The notes: a model not told the origin generated them from the sequence alone. A stretch of 64,000 nucleotides of DNA from Aeromonas tecta (GCF_000820185.1 NZ_CDCA01000028.1:310001-374000), one strand, 5' to 3'. Shown: positions 18,947 to 28,239, counted from the first letter of the stretch. Made by a program: numbers and translations.

Positions 18947-19489
18947 ATGAACGCGGCGCAGCAGCGCCCCCGGATCAGTGCCTTTCTGGCGCTCTCCCTC
19001 GATGGCTTTATCGCCGGGGAAGACGGGGCTCTGGAGTGGCTGACGCCCTATGACGGCGACTCTCAGGACGAAACCGGTTACAGCGCCCTGATGGCAAGCG
19101 CGGATGCGCTGCTGATGGGCCGCAACAGCTACGAGACGGTACTCGCCTTCCCGGAGTGGCCCTACGGCGACAAACCGGTGGTGGTGTTGACCCACAGGCC
19201 GGCCGAGCCTAGTGCCAAGGTCTCCTTCAGGCAAGGAGAGCTTGGGCAGGTGCTGACAGATCTGTGGCAGGAGGGGGCACGTCATCTCTATCTGGATGGT
19301 GGCGAGGTGGTACGGCAAGGTTTGCAGGCCGGGCTGGTGGATGAGCTGACCCTGTTCTGGGTGCCCGTGGTGCTGGACAAGGGCGTCTCGCTGTTTGGGG
19401 GCGAGCCGCTGCCTGGGCGGCTCATCCCAGTCTCCAGCACTGTGCTGGCAAGCGGTCTGGTGAGGGTGAGCTACCGGCCGGCGCCCTGA
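18947..19489 (+). CDS. Dihydrofolate reductase/RibD C-terminal family protein
   Basis: About 180 residues with the RibD C-terminal/DHFR-like fold: N-terminal strand ISAFLALSLDGFIAG, the DALLMGRNSYETV nucleotide-binding turn, and the glycine-rich HLYLDGGEVVRQGL motif for NADPH. Proteins of this YyaP/YwjB-like group are reductases of unknown substrate and not true folate or riboflavin enzymes. The start is uncertain; three in-frame ATGs exist, two inside the end of zntR. The one four bases past the zntR stop is chosen as translationally coupled, though none has a good ribosome-binding site. Confidence 0.75.
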   Translation: MNAAQQRPRISAFLALSLDGFIAGEDGALEWLTPYDGDSQDETGYSALMASADALLMGRNSYETVLAFPEWPYGDKPVVVLTHRPAEPSAKVSFRQGELGQVLTDLWQEGARHLYLDGGEVVRQGLQAGLVDELTLFWVPVVLDKGVSLFGGEPLPGRLIPVSSTVLASGLVRVSYRPAP

Positions 19490-19501
19490 TCCAGGGCAAC
19501 C

Positions 19502-19529
19502 CGCTGCCGAGCGCTTGCACTCGGCAGCG
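19502..19529. terminator. GC-rich hairpin after the RibD-like gene
   Basis: 10-bp arms CGCTGCCGAG/CTCGGCAGCG with an 8-base loop, a few bases past the stop codon. It lacks a T run, so its terminator activity is uncertain. Confidence 0.45.
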
Positions 19530-19608
19530 CGGAGGCGCACAATCTGCGCGTTTTTATTTACTCTGGCGTATTTTTAGCCAGTTCCAACGACATAAGCAGG
19601 AGCCAAAT

Positions 19609-19824
19609 ATGGCCAAGAGGAAGCGGGTCGATATCATCGACCAGGCCCATGATCATGGGCGGGGCATCATTCAGGACAATCATCTGAAGGCGCTGGTCAC
19701 CTCAACCCTGTTTCAGGCCAGGGTCGAGCCGAGCAAGAAGGGCAAGGGCAGTTACCAGCGCAAGGCCAAGCATGGCCAGCGGTGGGAGCCCGGCCAACAG
19801 CAGATGATGAGCGTCTGCTGCTGA
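19609..19824 (+). CDS. arfA: Alternative ribosome-rescue factor ArfA
   Basis: Rescues ribosomes stalled on non-stop mRNA by recruiting release factor 2, as a backup to tmRNA. The 71-residue protein has the ArfA core: IIQDNHLKALVTSTLFQARV aligns with the E. coli segment from GQIKDNAIEAL, followed by the KKGKGSYQRKAKHG motif that enters the mRNA channel. The tail ends in hydrophobic MMSVCC. A good GGAG site precedes the ATG. A 7-bp hairpin lies within the last codons, the arrangement through which E. coli arfA mRNA is cut so that ArfA itself is made from a non-stop message. Confidence 0.92.
   Translation: MAKRKRVDIIDQAHDHGRGIIQDNHLKALVTSTLFQARVEPSKKGKGSYQRKAKHGQRWEPGQQQMMSVCC
19798..19820 (+). 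promoter_or_regulatory. In-ORF hairpin at the arfA 3' end
   Basis: CAGCAGA/TCTGCTG arms with a 9-base loop, located just before the TGA stop. In E. coli and other genera a hairpin here is an RNase III site or terminator that truncates the message, giving an unstable or short ArfA whose full synthesis depends on tmRNA activity. The same logic is inferred here. Confidence 0.6.
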
Positions 19825-19845
19825 GCGGGTTTCTACCCCGTTGAA

Positions 19846-19887
19846 CAGAAACAATCAGGGCGCCCATGGGCGCCCTGATTGTTTCTG
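19846..19887. terminator. Perfect 42-base palindromic terminator, arfA/hemW
   Basis: A 21-base arm CAGAAACAATCAGGGCGCCCA is followed directly by its exact complement, giving a 19-bp stem with a CATG loop and TTGTTTCT/T-rich tails on both strands. It separates convergent arfA and hemW. Confidence 0.9.
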
Positions 19888-19943
19888 GCAAGCTGGCGTG
19901 GCTGAACTGCTCACGGCGTCGCAGCAAGACGGTGAACCAGTGC

Positions 19944-21089
19944 TTACTCGTCCATAAAGAGCTCGAGCAAGACGTTGAGGTAGCGATGACCGAGGGAGGT
20001 CAGCTGCCAGCTGTCGCCGAGATCCTCGATCAGCTCCTTGGTCTGGGCGATGGTCAGCATGGTCTCCACCCGCTCAAGCTCAAGGCCGGTGTAGGCCTCG
20101 AACTCCGCCTTGGGTGCCGGTTCAAACAATCTGAACCGGTTCATAAAGTATTCGAGGGGCAGATCGTCCTCGGTCACCGTCCACTGGTTATCCAGGTAGG
20201 GGCGGGCGGGATCCAGGTAGCCTTTCGGGTGTTTCACCTTGGCACTGCGCAGGATCTGCTGGTTGGCGAGATCAGTGACCTTGCCGTGGGCGCCGCAGCC
20301 GATCCCCAGATAGTCGCCGAAGCGCCAGTAGTTGAGGTTGTGGCGGCACTGATAGCCTGGCTTGGCGTAGGCCGAGATCTCGTACTGCTGGTAACCCTGG
20401 GCGGTGAGCATGGCGTGGCCCTGCTCGTAGATGTCCCACAGGGTGTCATCTTCCGGTAGCTTGGGCGGCTTGGAGGCGAAGGCAGTGTTCGGCTCTATGG
20501 TTAGCTGATACCAGGACAGGTGCGGCGGTGCGCAGTCGATGGCCTGTTGCAGGTCATAGAGGGCGTCTTCCAGGCTCTGATCCGGCAGGCCGTGCATCAG
20601 ATCCAGGTTGAAGGTGGGAAGGGCTATGGCGTGAGCCAGCTCGGCCGCCTTGCGCGCCTCCTCTGGCCCGTGGATGCGGCCGAGGCGGGTCAGTTTTTCC
20701 TGCTGGAAGCTCTGCACCCCGATGGAGATGCGGTTGATGCCCGCGCGCTGGAAGCCGGCGAACTTGTCCGCCTCCACCGTGCCCGGATTCGCCTCCATGG
20801 TGATCTCGCAGTCAGCAGTGAGCGCGATGCGGGCCCTGACCCCGTCCAGCAAGGTCTGCATGGCCTCGACGCTCAGCAGGCTGGGGGTGCCTCCGCCGAT
20901 GAAGATGGAGGAGAGTGGACGCCCCTGTGCCCACTTAAGATCGAGATCCAGATCCTCCAGCAGGGCCGCCACATATTCGAGGTGTGGCAACTCCCCCTTC
21001 TGGGCGTGGGAGTTGAAGTCGCAGTAGGGGCACTTCTGGACGCACCAGGGCACATGGATATAGAGGGAGAGGGGCGGCAGTTGCAGCAT
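19944..21089 (-). CDS. hemW: Radical SAM haem chaperone HemW
   Basis: HemW inserts haem into respiratory proteins; it is related to HemN but lacks coproporphyrinogen dehydrogenase activity. The start MLQLPPLSLYIHVPWC matches E. coli HemW, and 30 extra upstream codons are discarded. The radical SAM Cys motif is CVQKCPYCDF (CxxxCxxC), followed by IFIGGGTPSLL and ITMEANPGTVE. The 381 residues compare with 378 in E. coli. rdgB lies upstream on the same strand, an order conserved in E. coli, with a hairpin in the 160-base gap. Confidence 0.96.
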   Translation of the reverse strand: MLQLPPLSLYIHVPWCVQKCPYCDFNSHAQKGELPHLEYVAALLEDLDLDLKWAQGRPLSSIFIGGGTPSLLSVEAMQTLLDGVRARIALTADCEITMEANPGTVEADKFAGFQRAGINRISIGVQSFQQEKLTRLGRIHGPEEARKAAELAHAIALPTFNLDLMHGLPDQSLEDALYDLQQAIDCAPPHLSWYQLTIEPNTAFASKPPKLPEDDTLWDIYEQGHAMLTAQGYQQYEISAYAKPGYQCRHNLNYWRFGDYLGIGCGAHGKVTDLANQQILRSAKVKHPKGYLDPARPYLDNQWTVTEDDLPLEYFMNRFRLFEPAPKAEFEAYTGLELERVETMLTIAQTKELIEDLGDSWQLTSLGHRYLNVLLELFMDE

Positions 21090-21177
21090 GGGGCTTCCAG
21101 TAATCAAAGCGGGGGGCGATTGGGCTGACCCCGTTGTAAATGACAATGCGTATTCGTTGGTCAGCGGTGCACTAAGC

Positions 21178-21204
21178 ACAATGGGGGCTGACGGCCCCCA
21201 TTGT
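21178..21204. terminator. Hairpin between rdgB and hemW
   Basis: Stem ACAATGGGGGC/GCCCCCATTGT with a short loop. No T run follows on the minus strand, so it may act as an RNA-stabilising or weakly terminating structure between rdgB and hemW. Confidence 0.5.
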
Positions 21205-21249
21205 AGATGAAATGCGCTCCGGAGTATTCCGGCGATCGGCTGTGCAGGC

Positions 21250-21846
21250 TCAGTGCGCCGCGGCCAATGCGGCTTTCAGCTTGGCCAGCGCCTGACCACG
21301 GTGACTGAGCTGGTTCTTCAGCTCGCTCGGCATCTGGGCGGAGGTGCAGTCGTGATCGGGTACGAAGAACACAGGATCATAGCCAAAGCCGTGTTGGCCG
21401 CGCGGTTCATCGAGGATGGTCCCCTCCCAGCTGGCCTGGCAGATGATGGGGGTGGGGTCATCGGCGTGGCGCATGTAAACCAGCACACACCAGAAACGGG
21501 CGCTCTTGAGGTAGTCGGGCGCGCCCTTGAGCTCTTCAAGCAGCTTGTCGATGTTCTCCTTGTCGCTGGCGCCCACACCGGCGAAGCGGGCGGAGTAGAC
21601 GCCGGGGCGGCCGTGCAGCAGGTCCACTTCCAGACCCGAGTCGTCGGCGACGGCGGGCAGGCCGGTGATGCGGGCGGCGTGGCGGGCCTTGATGATGGCA
21701 TTCTCGACGAAGGTGGTGCCGGTCTCTTCGGCATCGGAGACCGCGAACTCGCTCTGCGGGATCACCTGGATCTTCATATCGGCCAGCATGGCGGCCAATT
21801 CCTTCACCTTTTTCTGGTTACCTGTTGCCAGGACAAGCTTGCTCAT
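21250..21846 (-). CDS. rdgB: XTP/dITP pyrophosphatase RdgB
   Basis: House-cleaning enzyme (Ham1 family) that hydrolyses dITP, XTP and dHAPTP to monophosphates. It begins at MSKLVLATGNQKKVKELA, preceded by a GGAGG site, and has 198 residues (E. coli 197). Family motifs seen: N-terminal ATGNxxK substrate loop, ADDSGLEVDLLHGRPGVYSAR in the middle, and DEPRGQHGFGYDPVFFVPD towards the end, ending SHRGQALAKL. Upstream of hemW on the same strand. Confidence 0.97.
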   Translation of the reverse strand: MSKLVLATGNQKKVKELAAMLADMKIQVIPQSEFAVSDAEETGTTFVENAIIKARHAARITGLPAVADDSGLEVDLLHGRPGVYSARFAGVGASDKENIDKLLEELKGAPDYLKSARFWCVLVYMRHADDPTPIICQASWEGTILDEPRGQHGFGYDPVFFVPDHDCTSAQMPSELKNQLSHRGQALAKLKAALAAAH

Positions 21847-22081
21847 CACGCACCTCCGCAAAAATAATCTGCGCATTCTATGCGGGGTGAGCGTTTAGTC
21901 AAAGCGCCAATTAGTCGCTACAGGGGCCACACCTGGCCACCACTGAACTGGCAGGAGGAGTGGATAAAATACATCTTTCCACAGAGGAATAACCCAAGTG
22001 ATTAAATACCATTTCAATTCATTACTCTGAGTCAGTAGACTCGCGCACCAATTGATTTCCCACTACGGCTTGAGGTGACTG

Positions 22082-23248
22082 ATGCCATTGATTCTTCTGC
22101 TTGTACTCCTGGTGCTGTTCAGTCCGCTGGCCATCGACATCTATTTGCCTGCCATCCCGCAGATGGCCGAGCGGCTCGGCGCCGAGGTCACCCTGATGCA
22201 AGGCACCATCACCTGGTTCCTGTTCAGCATGGGGCTGGGCCAACTGCTGGTAGGGCCGCTCGCCGACCGTTACGGCCGCAAACCCATCGCCCTCGGTGGC
22301 GTGCTGCTCTACGGCCTGAGTGCGCTGGCCGCCGGTTTTGCCGCAAGTCTCGGTGAGCTGATGCTGGCGCGAGTGCTGCAAGGCTTCGGCGCTTGTGCCA
22401 CCTCGGTCGCCGCCTTCTCGGTGGTGCGTGACAGCTATGGCCCCAAGAAGAGTGGCCAGATGATCTCCTACCTCAATGGTGCCATCTGCTTCATTCCCGC
22501 CCTGGCACCCCTGCTCGGCGGCTGGCTCACCGCCAAGGCAGGCTGGTCGGCGAACTTCTGGTTTATGGCCGGTTATGCAGTCATCGTCGGCAGCTGGCTG
22601 CTGTGGCGTATGCCGGAGACCCGTCCGGAAGAGACCAGCAGCAGCGGCCCGCTCATCAGCTGGTCCCGCTACAGCCCTGTGCTGCGCTCCCCCAGCTTCC
22701 TGTTCAACGCCAGCCTCTGCATGTTGGCGATGGCGGTGATCCTGGCCTATGTCACCGCCGCGCCGGTGCAGCTGATGGTGAAGCTGGGTCTCGACATGAA
22801 CGGCTTTAGCTACTGGTTCACCGCCAACGCGGCCCTGAACATCCTGGCCTGCTTCCTGGCGCCGCGCTTCATCGCCAAGGTAGGCCCGAGACGCACCCTG
22901 CGTATCGGCCTGCTGGTGATCTCCTTGTCTGCCATCGCGCTGACCCTGGTGCAACACATCGACCACCCGCTTGCCATGATGGGCCCGGTGTTCTTCTCCA
23001 GCATCGGCTTCGCCATGGTACTGGGAGCGGCGGCCGGCATGGCGCTGGCACCCTTCGGTCATTGTGCTGGCACTGCTGCGGCACTGCTCGGGTTGTTCCA
23101 GATGAGTGGTTCAGGCGCCCTGGTGGGGATCACCGGTTGGCTGATGCCAGATCCCCTCAGCCAGCTGGCGCTGCACATGTGGCTGCTGTTGCCGCCACTG
23201 TTGCTGTTGCTGACCCGGCGTGGTCGCAGCCTCTGCCTGCAGCCTTGA
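22082..23248 (+). CDS. Bcr/CflA-type multidrug efflux MFS transporter
   Basis: A 388-residue inner-membrane drug:proton antiporter with twelve predicted helices. Motifs: the DIYLPAIPQMA stretch at the end of helix 1 typical of Bcr/CflA transporters, the MFS motif A GPLADRYGRKPIAL between helices 2 and 3, and the ARVLQGFGACATSVAAFSVVRD antiporter region. A GAGG site lies ahead of the ATG. It stands alone between rdgB (divergent) and an oxidoreductase. Substrates cannot be predicted. Confidence 0.88.
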   Translation: MPLILLLVLLVLFSPLAIDIYLPAIPQMAERLGAEVTLMQGTITWFLFSMGLGQLLVGPLADRYGRKPIALGGVLLYGLSALAAGFAASLGELMLARVLQGFGACATSVAAFSVVRDSYGPKKSGQMISYLNGAICFIPALAPLLGGWLTAKAGWSANFWFMAGYAVIVGSWLLWRMPETRPEETSSSGPLISWSRYSPVLRSPSFLFNASLCMLAMAVILAYVTAAPVQLMVKLGLDMNGFSYWFTANAALNILACFLAPRFIAKVGPRRTLRIGLLVISLSAIALTLVQHIDHPLAMMGPVFFSSIGFAMVLGAAAGMALAPFGHCAGTAAALLGLFQMSGSGALVGITGWLMPDPLSQLALHMWLLLPPLLLLLTRRGRSLCLQP

Positions 23249-23325
23249 TGATGGGGGCTCGGTTCCCCCGGATTTGATGGATAACGCGGCTGTACTGGCA
23301 ATAAATCCTGTGCTCTGATGGGCAC

Positions 23326-23354
23326 AAGCGGGGGCTTCGGCCCCCTTGTTTTTT
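23326..23354 (+). terminator. Terminator after the Bcr/CflA gene
   Basis: GGGGGC/GCCCCC stem closed by the stable TTCG tetraloop, followed by TTGTTTTTT. Confidence 0.9.
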
Positions 23355-23423
23355 GGGCGAGAGCTCAGCAGACGCTTATCATAATGGACAGAGTTTTATG
23401 GACAGAGTTCAGCGGAGAATCCC

Positions 23424-24473
23424 ATGAGTCACACAATCAACGCCGCCCTGGTGGGCTATGGCTTTGCAGGCCAAACCTTTCATGCCCCCTTCCTGACCAG
23501 CACGCCGGGCCTCGCCTTGCGCTGGGTGGTGAGCCGGGATGCAGCCAAGGTACAGGCCGAGTTGCCCGGTTGCCAGGTCGGCACCCTGGCGCAGGTACTG
23601 GCCGACGAGAGCGTCGATCTGGTGGTGATCGCCACTCCGAACGATACCCATGCTCCCATCGCCCGTCAGGCGTTGCTGGCTGGCAAGCACGTGGTGATCG
23701 ACAAGCCGTTCGCGCTGGATCTGGCAGAAGCCGAAGCCTTGGTAGAGCTTGCCGAGAAGCAGCAACGGCTGCTCAGCATCTTCCACAACCGACGCTGGGA
23801 CGGGGACTTCCTCACCGTGCGGCGCCTGCTGGCCGAAGGCGCGCTGGGCCAGATCGCTCAGTTCGAATCCCATTTCGACCGCTATCGTCCCGAGGTGCGC
23901 CAGCGCTGGCGGGAAGCGGGCGGCCCGGGTTCGGGTCTCTGGTTCGATCTCGGCCCCCACATCCTCGACCAGTCGCTGCAACTGTTCGGTCAACCGGACT
24001 GGATCCAGGCCGATCTCGCCGAGCAGCGTCCCGGCGCCCTGAGCGATGACTACTTCCACGTGGTGCTGGGCTACGGCCAGCTTCGGGTGATCCTGCACGG
24101 CAGCTGTCTGGTGTCGGCCACCATGCCCCGCTTCGTCATTCACGGCAGCACGGGTTCCTTCATCAAGTTCGGCATGGACGTGCAGGAGGAGCAGCTCAAG
24201 GCCGGCCTGCGTCCGCCTGTGGCGAACTGGGGCCAGGATCCCGAGCCTGGCATGATCAGCCGCATTCAGGATGGTCAAGTGCAGCAACAGGCCGTTGCCG
24301 GTGAGGCGGGTGACTACGGCGCTTACTACCGCGGGGTCTGCGCCGCCATCAGAGGGGAGGGCAGCAACCCAGTGCCGGCACCGGAAGCGTTGGCGGTGAT
24401 GGCGTTGCTGGATCTGGCCAGAGAGAGCCACGTTCAGGGGCGGCGGCTGGCTTGTCAGAAGTTGTCTGACTGA
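23424..24473 (+). CDS. Gfo/Idh/MocA family oxidoreductase (YdgJ-like)
   Basis: An NAD(P)-dependent dehydrogenase of 349 residues. The N-terminal Rossmann fold shows the pattern AALVGYGFAGQTFHAPF; the catalytic signature of the family appears as KHVVIDKPFALDL (the EKP motif, here DKP), and GLWFDLGPHILDQSLQLFG carries the conserved His of the C-terminal domain. Closest in pattern to E. coli YdgJ, a presumed sugar or polyol oxidoreductase. The gene is alone; substrate unknown. Confidence 0.85.
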   Translation: MSHTINAALVGYGFAGQTFHAPFLTSTPGLALRWVVSRDAAKVQAELPGCQVGTLAQVLADESVDLVVIATPNDTHAPIARQALLAGKHVVIDKPFALDLAEAEALVELAEKQQRLLSIFHNRRWDGDFLTVRRLLAEGALGQIAQFESHFDRYRPEVRQRWREAGGPGSGLWFDLGPHILDQSLQLFGQPDWIQADLAEQRPGALSDDYFHVVLGYGQLRVILHGSCLVSATMPRFVIHGSTGSFIKFGMDVQEEQLKAGLRPPVANWGQDPEPGMISRIQDGQVQQQAVAGEAGDYGAYYRGVCAAIRGEGSNPVPAPEALAVMALLDLARESHVQGRRLACQKLSD

Positions 24474-24781
24474 AGCGGGTTCTGCGGGTCTATACCGGTG
24501 GGTTGAAATGGAAACTAATGACTAACAATTGTCATAAAAACGGCGTTTTGTTATGCAAAAGTGCATTTTTTATGGTGCATTGTATTAACATTCGTCGTTG
24601 CAGTAGTTCTTTTCATCCAGCCCACGAGAAAATATCATTGTGATACGCGTTTTCATTGGCTGTGTATGGCGTTATATTTCGCGCGTCTCTTGGCTCCCGT
24701 TCTGATGGATTTTCCACGGGGACAAGACGCACAGTGATGGCCCTGACGGCCGTCTCTCCATCTTTATTTGAGGATATGTAC
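24474..24781. other. Intergenic region upstream of the repeat lipoprotein
   Basis: About 300 bases without a convincing gene. The first part is AT-rich (TGACTAACAATTGTCATAA and GTGCATTTTTTATGGTGCA near 24515-24585), then more GC-rich. The lipoprotein frame is open through the last 120 bases but has no support there, so this is probably promoter plus leader. Confidence 0.5.
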
Positions 24782-25027
24782 ATGAACAAAGTACTGGTAG
24801 CCGGTATCCTGGGTCTGATGTTGACCGCTTGTGGTCAGAAAGAAGAAGCCGCCGCTCCGGCCGCTACTCCGGCCGCCGACGTTGCTGCAACCGTTGAGAA
24901 GGCTGCTTCCGATGCTTCCGCAACCGTAGAGAAGGCTGCTTCTGAAGCTTCTGCTACCGTTGAGAAAGCTGCCGAAGACGTGGCCACCAAGGTCGACGCT
25001 GCAGTGAGCGATGCCAAGGCCAACTAA
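24782..25027 (+). CDS. Small lipoprotein built of 11-residue repeats
   Basis: An 81-residue exported lipoprotein. Signal peptide MNKVLVAGILGLMLTAC has a clear lipobox LTAC. After an Ala/Pro linker the rest consists of four consecutive 11-residue units of the type ATVEKAASDAS: the first three nearly identical, the last (ATKVDAAVSDA) diverged. An 11-residue Ala-rich periodicity suggests a long amphipathic helix or right-handed coiled coil, comparable in concept to Lpp. The start at the second of two close ATGs (GAGG site 8 bases ahead) gives the proper signal peptide. Function unknown. Confidence 0.8.
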   Translation: MNKVLVAGILGLMLTACGQKEEAAAPAATPAADVAATVEKAASDASATVEKAASEASATVEKAAEDVATKVDAAVSDAKAN

Positions 25028-25043
25028 GCCTGCACCTCATCTG

Positions 25044-25080
25044 AAAACGGGCCCGACGCTAGCGTCGGGCCCGTTTTTTT
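25044..25080 (+). terminator. Terminator after the repeat lipoprotein
   Basis: A perfect palindrome with 17-base arms (AAAACGGGCCCGACGCT and complement) and a trailing run of T. Probably also serves convergent nfeD. Confidence 0.92.
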
Positions 25081-25132
25081 ATGGCCATATTGTGAGATTC
25101 ACACATGGCCCGCATACCTTGATTGGGTCAGA

Positions 25133-25588
25133 TCAGGCCAACGGCTCCACCAGCAGGATGTGGGAGTCGGAGCCTACCACCTTGACCCGGCTGCCTGCCG
25201 GCAAGGAGTGGGAGCAGCGCACCGTCCAGACGGTGTCGTCCAGATGGACCCGGCTCATGCCCTGGCGCACCTCGTCCAGCAGGGTCAACTCCCGCCCCAG
25301 ATAGCTCTGCATCCGCTCGTTGATGGGCGCGGCGGCATCCTGCCCCGAGCGATCGCGCTGATGCTGCCAGCGCCACCAAGCCCAGGTGGTGAGCAGAGAT
25401 TGCGCCGCAAACAGCAGCAACTGTGCCTGCCAGCCGAAGGGCCACAGCAGCAGCAGCAGTCCCACTTCCAGTGCGGCTATACCGGTCCAGAGTAGAAACC
25501 CCACCGACCCCAGCACTTCGATGGCCAGCAGCACGCAGCCCAGGCCCATCCAGTGCCAGTGGGTCAGCCCCTCCAGCAGGGCAGTCAT
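25133..25588 (-). CDS. NfeD-family membrane protein (YbbJ-like)
   Basis: A 151-residue protein with two or three N-terminal membrane helices (about residues 10-70) and a C-terminal OB-fold-like domain beginning near [15 protein letters not shown] and ending [17 protein letters not shown]. NfeD proteins of this length pair with SPFH/band-7 proteins; here the start overlaps the end of the qmcA-like gene by four bases, matching E. coli qmcA-ybbJ. A role in membrane-domain organisation or membrane-protein quality control is inferred from the partner. Confidence 0.9.
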   Translation of the reverse strand: MTALLEGLTHWHWMGLGCVLLAIEVLGSVGFLLWTGIAALEVGLLLLLWPFGWQAQLLLFAAQSLLTTWAWWRWQHQRDRSGQDAAAPINERMQSYLGRELTLLDEVRQGMSRVHLDDTVWTVRCSHSLPAGSRVKVVGSDSHILLVEPLA

Positions 25589-26508
25589 GACTTGCTACTC
25601 TTACCATCCTTGTTGAACAGCTCGGCCATGCCCGCGACCGAGCCTATCAGGCTACCCGCCTCCAGCGGCATCATGATGATCTTGCTGTTGGGACCTTCAC
25701 CGATGCGGGCCAGGGCCTCGGTGTATTTCTGCGCCACGAAGTAGTTGATGGCCTGCATATCCCCTTCCGCGATGGCTCTGGAGACCATATGGGTCGCCTT
25801 GGCTTCCGCCTCGGCGGCACGCTCCCGCGCCTCGGCGGCGAGGAAGGCGGCCTGACGCTCACCTTCGGCTTTCAGGATCTGGGACTGCTTCTCCCCTTCG
25901 GCCTTCAGGATCCGGGACTGGCGCACCCCTTCGGCCTCCAGTACTTCCGCGCGTTTTTGCCGCTCGGCCTTCATCTGGGCGTTCATGGCGTCGATCAGCG
26001 CCATCGGCGGGCGCACATCCTTGATCTCGATCCGGGTCACCTTGATGCCCCAGGGGGCGGTGGCGGCATCCATGGTGCGCAGCAGTTTCTCGTTGATGGT
26101 GTCGCGCTGGGAGAGCATTTCGTCCAGCTCCATGGCGCCGAGCACGGTCCGCATGTTGGTCATGGTCAGGTTGCGGATGGCGCTGGTGAGATCGTTGACC
26201 TCGTAGCCAGCTTTGCGCGCGTCGACTACCTGCACGAAGCTGATGGCGTCGATGGTGACGTTGGCGTTGTCGCGGGAGATCACCTCTTGGGCCGGGATGT
26301 CCAGCACCTGCTCCATCATGATGATCTTGTGGCCGACCCTGTCCACATAGGGAATGAGCAGGTTGAGGCCGGGGGAGAGGGTGCGGGTGTAGCGGCCGAA
26401 GCGCTCTACCGTCCAGTTATAACCCTGCGGCACTATCTTGATGCCGGCACTCAGGGTGGCGAGCACCAGGAATACGAAGATCCCCAATACAATCAATGAC
26501 TCATTCAT
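25585..26508 (-). CDS. qmcA: SPFH/band 7 membrane protein QmcA
   Basis: A 307-residue prohibitin/stomatin-type protein anchored by an N-terminal membrane helix (about residues 4-24). The band-7 core begins [29 protein letters not shown] and runs to about residue 190, followed by a charged coiled coil with repeated [12 protein letters not shown]-like units and a C-terminal oligomerisation part. E. coli QmcA (305 residues) contacts the FtsH-HflKC machinery. Co-translated with the NfeD gene that follows. Confidence 0.95.
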   Translation of the reverse strand: MNESLIVLGIFVFLVLATLSAGIKIVPQGYNWTVERFGRYTRTLSPGLNLLIPYVDRVGHKIIMMEQVLDIPAQEVISRDNANVTIDAISFVQVVDARKAGYEVNDLTSAIRNLTMTNMRTVLGAMELDEMLSQRDTINEKLLRTMDAATAPWGIKVTRIEIKDVRPPMALIDAMNAQMKAERQKRAEVLEAEGVRQSRILKAEGEKQSQILKAEGERQAAFLAAEARERAAEAEAKATHMVSRAIAEGDMQAINYFVAQKYTEALARIGEGPNSKIIMMPLEAGSLIGSVAGMAELFNKDGKSSKS

Positions 26509-26706
26509 TATTAAGCTCCTTATGAAACACTTTCACTAGCCTAGGGTCTGGTGCGCGGCACCACAAGGACATTCGTTCGGCTTTGCCACGACATGGCTTT
26601 GCTAATTACCAAAACGCATTAAAGAGCATTTTTTATTATTTTGAAGGAATAAGGAGCCTGCCTATAGTCGCCCCAGTTGTAGTCGTGTGCCGAGGAGTGG
26701 GCCCTG

Positions 26707-28134
26707 ATGGATTATTTACCTATGTTCGCCAAGTTGGAAGGCCGCTCGGTACTGCTGGTAGGCGGGGGCGAGGTTGCCCTGCGCAAGGCGCGTCTGCTGT
26801 TGGCCGCCGGTGCCAGGCTGACCCTCATCTCCCCTGAGCTTGAAGCGGGCTTCCACGAATTCAGCGGCCGTTTCACCCACCTGGCGGAGCGTTTCACTCC
26901 TGCCCATCTGACTGGCCAAATTCTGGTGGTGGCCGCCACCGACGATCTCGAGGTTAATGCTCTGGTCTACCAGAGTGCCAACCGGCTCGGGCTCTTCGTC
27001 AATGTGGTGGACGATCCGGTACGCTCCAGCTTTATCTTCCCTTCGATCATCGATCGCAGTCCCATCATGGTCGCCGTCTCCAGCGGTGGCAAGGCGCCGG
27101 TACTGGTGCGGCTGTTGCGTGAGCGGCTCGAGAGCCTGCTGCCCCGTCATCTGGGCGGTCTGGCAGAACTGTCCGGTCGGATACGCGGCAGGGCCAAGCA
27201 AGTGCTGGCATCCATTTCCGATCGCCGCCGTTTCTGGGAGCGAGCCTTTGCCTCCAATACCCTCGGTAGCCTCGTCGAGAAGCAGGATTGGCAAGGGGCC
27301 GAACACTGGCTCAATGAGGATCTCGACAAGGCGCAGAGCGAGGTCGGTGAAGTGGTACTGGTGGGTGCGGGGCCAGGCGATCCGGGCCTCTTGACCCTCA
27401 AGGCGCTGCAACAGATCCAGCAGGCGGAAGTGGTGCTTTACGATCAACTGGTCTCCCCCGAGATCCTGGATCTGGTGCGACGCGACGCCACCCTGGTATC
27501 GGTTGGCAAGAAGGCCGGCGCCCATAGCGTGCCACAGGAAGAGACTAACCGACTGCTGGTGGAATACGCCAAGGCCGGCAACCGGGTGGTGCGCCTCAAG
27601 GGCGGCGATCCCTTCATGTTCGGTCGTGGTGGCGAGGAGTTGGAAGTGCTGGCCGCCGAGGGTATTCCCTTCTCGGTGGTGCCGGGTATCACGGCCGCCG
27701 CCGGTGCCACCGCCTACGCCGGCATTCCACTCACCCACCGTGATTATGCCCAGAGCGCCGTCTTCATCACCGGCCATTGTCAGGGGGATGGCAAGGAGCC
27801 GGACTGGCAGCAGCTCGCCGTGACCCGCCAGACTCTGGTGATTTACATGGGGCTGATGCGCTCCGAGCACATTCAACAGCAACTGGTGAGCCATGGCCGA
27901 AGCCGAGCCACTCCCATAGCCATCATCGAGCGCGGCACCCAGCCCTGTCAGCGCGTGCTGACTGGGACGCTGAACGAACTCGCCACGCTGGCCAGCCAGG
28001 TCGAGAGCCCGTCGCTGATCGTCATCGGCGAGGTAGTTTCCTTACGCGAGCAACTCGCCTGGTTTGGCGAGCATGGGAGCGCGCTGACGGCCGATGTGGG
28101 CAAGACAGATCTGAAGCTGGTCAGCCTGGCCTGA
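26707..28134 (+). CDS. cysG: Sirohaem synthase CysG
   Basis: Trifunctional enzyme that makes sirohaem, the cofactor of sulfite and nitrite reductases, from uroporphyrinogen III. The N-terminal half (CysG_N: dehydrogenase and ferrochelatase) has the NAD-binding [18 protein letters not shown] motif. The C-terminal half is the SAM-dependent methyltransferase, starting [19 protein letters not shown], with [18 protein letters not shown] and [21 protein letters not shown]. 475 residues. A GAGGAG site precedes it. It heads cysG-cysD-cysN-cysC, linking cofactor supply to sulfate activation. Confidence 0.98.
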   Translation: MDYLPMFAKLEGRSVLLVGGGEVALRKARLLLAAGARLTLISPELEAGFHEFSGRFTHLAERFTPAHLTGQILVVAATDDLEVNALVYQSANRLGLFVNVVDDPVRSSFIFPSIIDRSPIMVAVSSGGKAPVLVRLLRERLESLLPRHLGGLAELSGRIRGRAKQVLASISDRRRFWERAFASNTLGSLVEKQDWQGAEHWLNEDLDKAQSEVGEVVLVGAGPGDPGLLTLKALQQIQQAEVVLYDQLVSPEILDLVRRDATLVSVGKKAGAHSVPQEETNRLLVEYAKAGNRVVRLKGGDPFMFGRGGEELEVLAAEGIPFSVVPGITAAAGATAYAGIPLTHRDYAQSAVFITGHCQGDGKEPDWQQLAVTRQTLVIYMGLMRSEHIQQQLVSHGRSRATPIAIIERGTQPCQRVLTGTLNELATLASQVESPSLIVIGEVVSLREQLAWFGEHGSALTADVGKTDLKLVSLA

Positions 28135-28239
28135 GACATCTGCTGTTAAAGACGAATCGATTTTCCGGCGCTGCAGACGCGGCGCCGCACTGAACCCAAG
28201 GCGCGCCAAGGCGTGCTGGTAATGACTGAGGACCGAGAC

